In this document: positions 60,131 to 64,000 of the stretch, in pieces
Numbering within the stretch: the first letter of the stretch is position 1
How the letters are laid out: every line of letters starts with the position of its first letter
Source: Charina bottae
Lineage: Eukaryota > Chordata > Lepidosauria > Squamata > Charinaidae
Length of the DNA: 64,000 nucleotides
Direction of reading: 5' to 3'
Assembly: GCA_023362775.1 (NCBI GenBank)
Contig: JALMGJ010000004.1
Coordinates: forward strand, 54,911,298-54,975,297
Position numbers and translations under genes: made by a program
The notes under the pieces: model-generated
What the model was told of the DNA's origin: nothing
What the model saw: the letters and a program-made list of their open reading frames with translations, nothing else
Database searches by the model: none

Positions 60131-61997
60131 AAATCCTTCAAATTCGGTACAAAAATAATAGCAGGAAGGCAATTATTTATTCTCAATTCTCCTTAGTCTT
60201 TAAATGGGAAAACAAGCCAAACAACTGATGCAAGGCTGAATGTTTTTTTCCTTTTTTGTTATGTTTTTATGTAATGTGCTGATTGATGATCAAAATAAAA
60301 TTATTTATCAAGGAAAAGTGTTGTAATAAATATGGTATTATACATAAAACACATCTTCAAGAAAAATATCAGTAATTTGATGTTGAAATGGGATGGAGCA
60401 AACTTGTGTTTAGAAAAAAACCCTATAAACTAGCCCTAAAAACAGATTTGTGTAGCTCTATGAGCTATCTTCAACACCATTATAAACATGACATTTTCAA
60501 CTTGAAAATGCATAATATACCATCAGTTCCCTCTTTAACCACTCGCTTTTTCATTCAATTATTTCCCATTTCTTGTTCTATTTTTCCCACAGGATTGAGG
60601 AATTTTATTACTCATCACTCCTTCCTGTGTAGGTTTTGTGCGCGCATGCGCATGCGCGCGCACACACACACATATATATATATATAAACTTCTATAATTA
60701 ACAGTGAAGGAAGAAACCAACAGCCCACACATTTTTTCCAGTCCCATTCAAATGTCAACTTCTTCCACCTCTCCAAAGGAATAGGAACTGACAGGAATTT
60801 GTCAGCTTCTCTAAAATACAGAATACAAACTTCAGACATTATAAGACTATGTAATCGTAATATACTTCTGTACATGGTATGTCTACAAAGAGAATGACAA
60901 GAGAACAATTGATCTTATATACAAAGAGTACAAAATTCTGCTGAAGTACATAAGGACCAAACTAAAACCATGGAATAATATCAACATAATCCTTTTTATT
61001 TGGCTCCAGCTGAAGTCTCCCCTGTATATTATTAGTATTACAGCATTTTTTTCCAATTAACGCAAAGAAAAATAAGTACTCGTTTAAATATTTTTGAGCC
61101 CAATTCTCTAGGAACTTTTTGAAATGAATGTAAGATTTCCTGTTCAATGAATTATTGCCAGAGCTACTACTGATTTATTTGTGTAATATATACAAATCTA
61201 CTAAGTTTTTTAAATGTATATGAATATATGTTGAAAGTATTCCAGACATTTTAGCATGTACTAAACTGTTAACATCCTTTTCTTTTTCTCCATTTCTAAC
61301 AGGAAAATAAATGACACATTCTATATTGCAAGCAAGAAAAAAATTGTTTCAAATAGAACTCAGTCATATGGTTATACACGGAATTAGAAATCTGGACAAC
61401 AAATATAGATTAAGGAATTAGCAAATAATATCTCAAGTGTCTCTGCCAAACAATTAAATAAAGTGTCAACATATTTAAAAAGTGTAAGGTGACTTTCTGT
61501 GTAAGCCTAATTATAACTTACTTCTGAATAAAAATATAAATATCTTCTAATCAAATAAACATATAGTAAACTTTTCCTACAAGAAAAGAAGTACAGCTTA
61601 ACTATTTTGCAAGTGCATTTCCTACCATATTCTCTTTTTTTTGTTCTATTTAATGAATAACAATACCAAAAGTCTGATTTTCATTAATTAAATAAGATTA
61701 AAAATAGATCTTAAATCACACTAAAAGGAGACTAGCATAAAACATCTGTGTATGTGTATTGATCAAAGCAAAAATATATAAAAGCAGCTGTAGAGTTCAG
61801 TGCAAGTTATTTGTTAGCTCTGAAACCCAGATGGAACTGCTTTTCATTTTAAGACTTCAGTGAAAACTTTCTTACTTTTAACACATTATTTTTATGCTAC
61901 GATATAGACCACCAAAAGCCCTTGTTCCCAAACATCTTGTGATCTACATTATTCAAGTAACAACATAGTTGTATACATAAGCAAGAAAGAAGTGTTT
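60131..61997 (-). other. SH3KBP1: Intron with alternating purine-pyrimidine tract, otherwise unremarkable
   Basis: AT-rich. A 50-bp perfect alternation of purine and pyrimidine (GC, AC and AT steps) is at 60637-60686. No exon is recognised. Confidence 0.6.
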
Positions 61998-62017
61998 GTT
62001 TTTTTTAAAAGACATAC

Positions 62018-62029
62018 CTCTTCTCCCAT
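62018..62029 (-). CDS. SH3KBP1: Candidate alternative first coding exon of SH3KBP1 (MGEE)
   Basis: On the minus strand ATG GGA GAA GAG is followed directly by a good donor, GTATGT. It ends in phase 0 and so joins in frame to the 49985 exon, giving a short protein of 424 residues that lacks SH3-A and SH3-B but keeps SH3-C onward. Just upstream are an ETS-type AGGAAGTG (62089-62082) and a consensus AP-1 site TGAGTCA (62128-62134). Short CIN85/Ruk isoforms from internal promoters are known; that this is one is an inference. No TATA box is evident, and the exon is too short to prove by similarity. Confidence 0.45.
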
Positions 62030-62081
62030 TGTGAAGTAAAGCTGCCTAAAAATTTTTTAGAAGCAGCATCAAGAGTCCTCC

Positions 62082-62134
62082 CACTTCCTTGTAAATGTTG
62101 AGCTCACTGAGAAACCAAGCCTAAAACTGAGTCA
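62082..62134 (-). promoter_or_regulatory. ETS and AP-1 motifs upstream of the candidate alternative exon
   Basis: AGGAAGTG (minus strand, 62089-62082) and palindromic TGAGTCA (62128-62134) lie 55-105 bp upstream of the ATG at 62029. Both motifs occur by chance in a 64-kb window, so their value rests on position. Confidence 0.35.
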
Positions 62135-62139
62135 TACTT

Positions 62140-63130
62140 TAAGACTAATACTAGCTATGAGGAAATACTGCATTTGTTTATTTCACAGGAAACTGGAACT
62201 CCTCACAGCTTGGGCTACAGCAGGGCAATTTTTCCCCCCTTGCAGAGAGAGAACAGTGGCCTTCTTCTGATCAAACGCAAAGCAAACAACAACAACATTA
62301 CCATAGGAAGATATAACTTTTCTGAAAAATCCAAGAAACAAGTCAGAAATATATAAGGTAATACAATAGAGAGAGATGGGTGATTTTTTTTAAAAAAAAA
62401 AAGATATTCCTTTCCTAACTACAGGAAATTATTCTGCACTGTTTGTATTAAAAGTTTTAATTAAGTAAAATATATTACATACTAATCACAGAAATAGTTA
62501 TACAATTTATATATTATAGAAGCGGTGCTGCAGTATCATAAAAAGCCAATGTTTATGAAGAATATCATGGTCAAAAACAATCAGACACTATTAATGTGAA
62601 CAGCCTCACAACATATTTGTATCATAGGAAGGGAAGCATGAAAAACTTAATAAGCAGAAATAATTATGATGTGGAATGCTGTTTCACAGACACACATACC
62701 AGTGTGAAAATGCTCACCTTAAACCATGCAGTTGAACAGGTTCAGATTTGACTAATCCAATGCCACCCACACTGAATAATCAAACCCAGTATCCTACAAG
62801 ATGAGTTTCAGTGCAAGCCACTGATGGAAAACATTGTTTGTAACAATACTGTATAGACTTCCAGTTTTCTAACAGTTTGACAATGAAAATGTGCTTACAA
62901 AATGTTGTCAGGATGCCAGGAAACAGAGCACTGGCCTTGGACCTGGCATATCTCAATTCAGATCTATCCAGAAATGTTGTTAGTCAGAGGGATACAGAAA
63001 TGTATCAGCTACTGTAGTTAAGCTTAAATAATATTGGAATAATGGCAAATATGGCCATCGTTTATTGAAATTACATGCGCATAAGATGCTCATGGTTTGA
63101 CAGATTAAGTTAGTGAAGGAATTTTAGTAA
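62140..63130 (-). other. SH3KBP1: Upstream SH3KBP1 sequence, nothing identified
   Basis: AT-rich with no nameable repeat. I searched by eye for SH3-B and linker exons and found none. Confidence 0.45.
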
Positions 63131-63383
63131 CCGTAGAACATAGCTTTCCAAACTGTGTGTCGCAACAGAGTTTAGTGTGTCGCGAAGCGGCGGCGCAAGG
63201 GCACGCGCGGCGGCGGTGTGCACGGCAGTGGTGGCAGCGGAGCGCCATCAGCACTTCCGCGTTTTAGCGAGGCCGCCACTGCCGCCGCCATGCACGCATG
63301 CGCCGCTGCGCGTGCCCCCGCACTGCCGCTGCTGCCGTTGGTGTGTCGCCAACGGAGGCAGTTTGGAAAGCACTGCTGTAGAA
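63131..63383. mobile_element. hAT-type MITE, copy 5
   Basis: The element is 63139-63375 with ends CATAGCTTTCCAAACTGTG and ..AGTTTGGAAAGCACTG; TSD CCGTAGAA/CTGTAGAA at 63131 and 63376 (one CpG-type mismatch). The centre is very GC-rich (GGCGGCGGTGTGC..). Confidence 0.85.
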
Positions 63384-63470
63384 CTATGAATCACATATTC
63401 CACCCACAAGGTTTATTGTATGTTCATTTGGAAACATTCTTAGTTCCTTGCTTATTCACTATGTATGTCA

Positions 63471-63747
63471 GGGCTTTCCAAAGTTTTTCCCGAGGCGACA
63501 CACCAACCGGCGTTGGTGTGTCGCCGCGGGAAAACCCGGAAGTGCCGTCCTTGCGGCAGCGCGCAAAAACCCGGAAGCGCTGCTGCCGCTTTCAGGTTTT
63601 GTGCACTGCAGTTGGTGTGTCGCCACGGGAAAACCCGGAAGCGCTGATGATGATCAGCGCTTCCGGGTTGTGTGGCGACACACCAGACTGTGTGTGGCAA
63701 CACACTTTTGTGTCGCGACACACAGTTTGGAAAGCTCTGATGTATGT
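63471..63747. mobile_element. hAT-type MITE, copy 6
   Basis: The element is 63479-63739 with ends CAGGGCTTTCCAAAGTTTT and ..AGTTTGGAAAGCTCTG and a perfect TSD ATGTATGT at 63471 and 63740. It is nearly the same in layout as copy 2 at 21065, so the two belong to one young subfamily. Confidence 0.93.
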
Positions 63748-64000
63748 ACTCGGCTCCATCACGAGCTGCACCTCACCTCATTATGACCCATTTTGTAACT
63801 AACCTTTCAAGGTAAGGTACCTACCCACAGTTCAGACACTATTTTTGAGGAAAAACACAAACATTCTTTCTATTTAAAAAGAAATTCTTGAAAGTAGTGG
63901 ACTGTAGATTTCCCTGAGTACTACATGGGGACTGGAAGAAGTTCTTCCTGTGCTAGGAAAAAGATAATGATCTGAAACTGAAAGTAGGCAAGTTTGCCTC
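63748..64000. other. Window end, nothing identified
   Basis: Short AT-rich stretch with no feature. Confidence 0.4.

Overview
The window is vertebrate genomic DNA, most likely from a squamate reptile. The evidence is the interspersed-repeat set: Bov-B (RTE) LINEs, CR1 and L2-type LINEs with AAATA-type tails, tRNA-headed SINEs with a Bov-B-like tail (Sauria/Squam type), hAT and other terminal-inverted-repeat MITEs, an intact Tc1 element, and long tetranucleotide and pentanucleotide microsatellites. I cannot tell lizard from snake.

Two host genes are recognisable, both on the minus strand, so transcription runs from high to low coordinates. At the left, a CpG island (about 2.7-3.75 kb) holds exon 1 of MAP3K15 (ASK3), with start codon at 3255 and splice donor after 2916; bases 1-2915 are its first intron. 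About 9 kb upstream of that start codon is the stop codon of SH3KBP1 (CIN85/Ruk) at 12230. Twelve consecutive coding exons of SH3KBP1 lie between 12230 and 49985. All splice phases agree, giving 420 residues: the linker before the third SH3 domain, SH3-C, the proline-rich region with the CPI (capping-protein-interaction) motif, and the C-terminal coiled coil. The exons for SH3-A and SH3-B are not in the window and should lie to the right of 64000. A small phase-0 exon at 62018-62029 (Met-Gly-Glu-Glu) is a candidate alternative start for a short isoform. MAP3K15 and SH3KBP1 are also neighbours in the same orientation on human Xp22.

Layout: 1-3.75 kb, MAP3K15 intron 1, exon 1 and promoter; 3.75-12.2 kb, intergenic with L2, RTE, Bov-B and hAT pieces, then the SH3KBP1 3' UTR; 12.2-50 kb, SH3KBP1 exons 2-to-last of the visible set, with introns carrying nested Bov-B/SINE/MITE, an inverted L2 pair, CR1 and a 2 kb L2; 50-64 kb, an upstream intron containing the most complex repeat nest.

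The most unusual structure is 54.8-60.1 kb. An old minus-strand copy of a short non-LTR retroelement is split by three later insertions: a SINE, an intact Tc1 with near-identical 200-bp inverted repeats, and a complete 1743-bp plus-strand copy of the same retroelement bounded by a perfect 17-bp target-site duplication. I do not recognise this retroelement by name. It has an L1-like 5' end and tail but only a 132-residue ORF and no reverse transcriptase.
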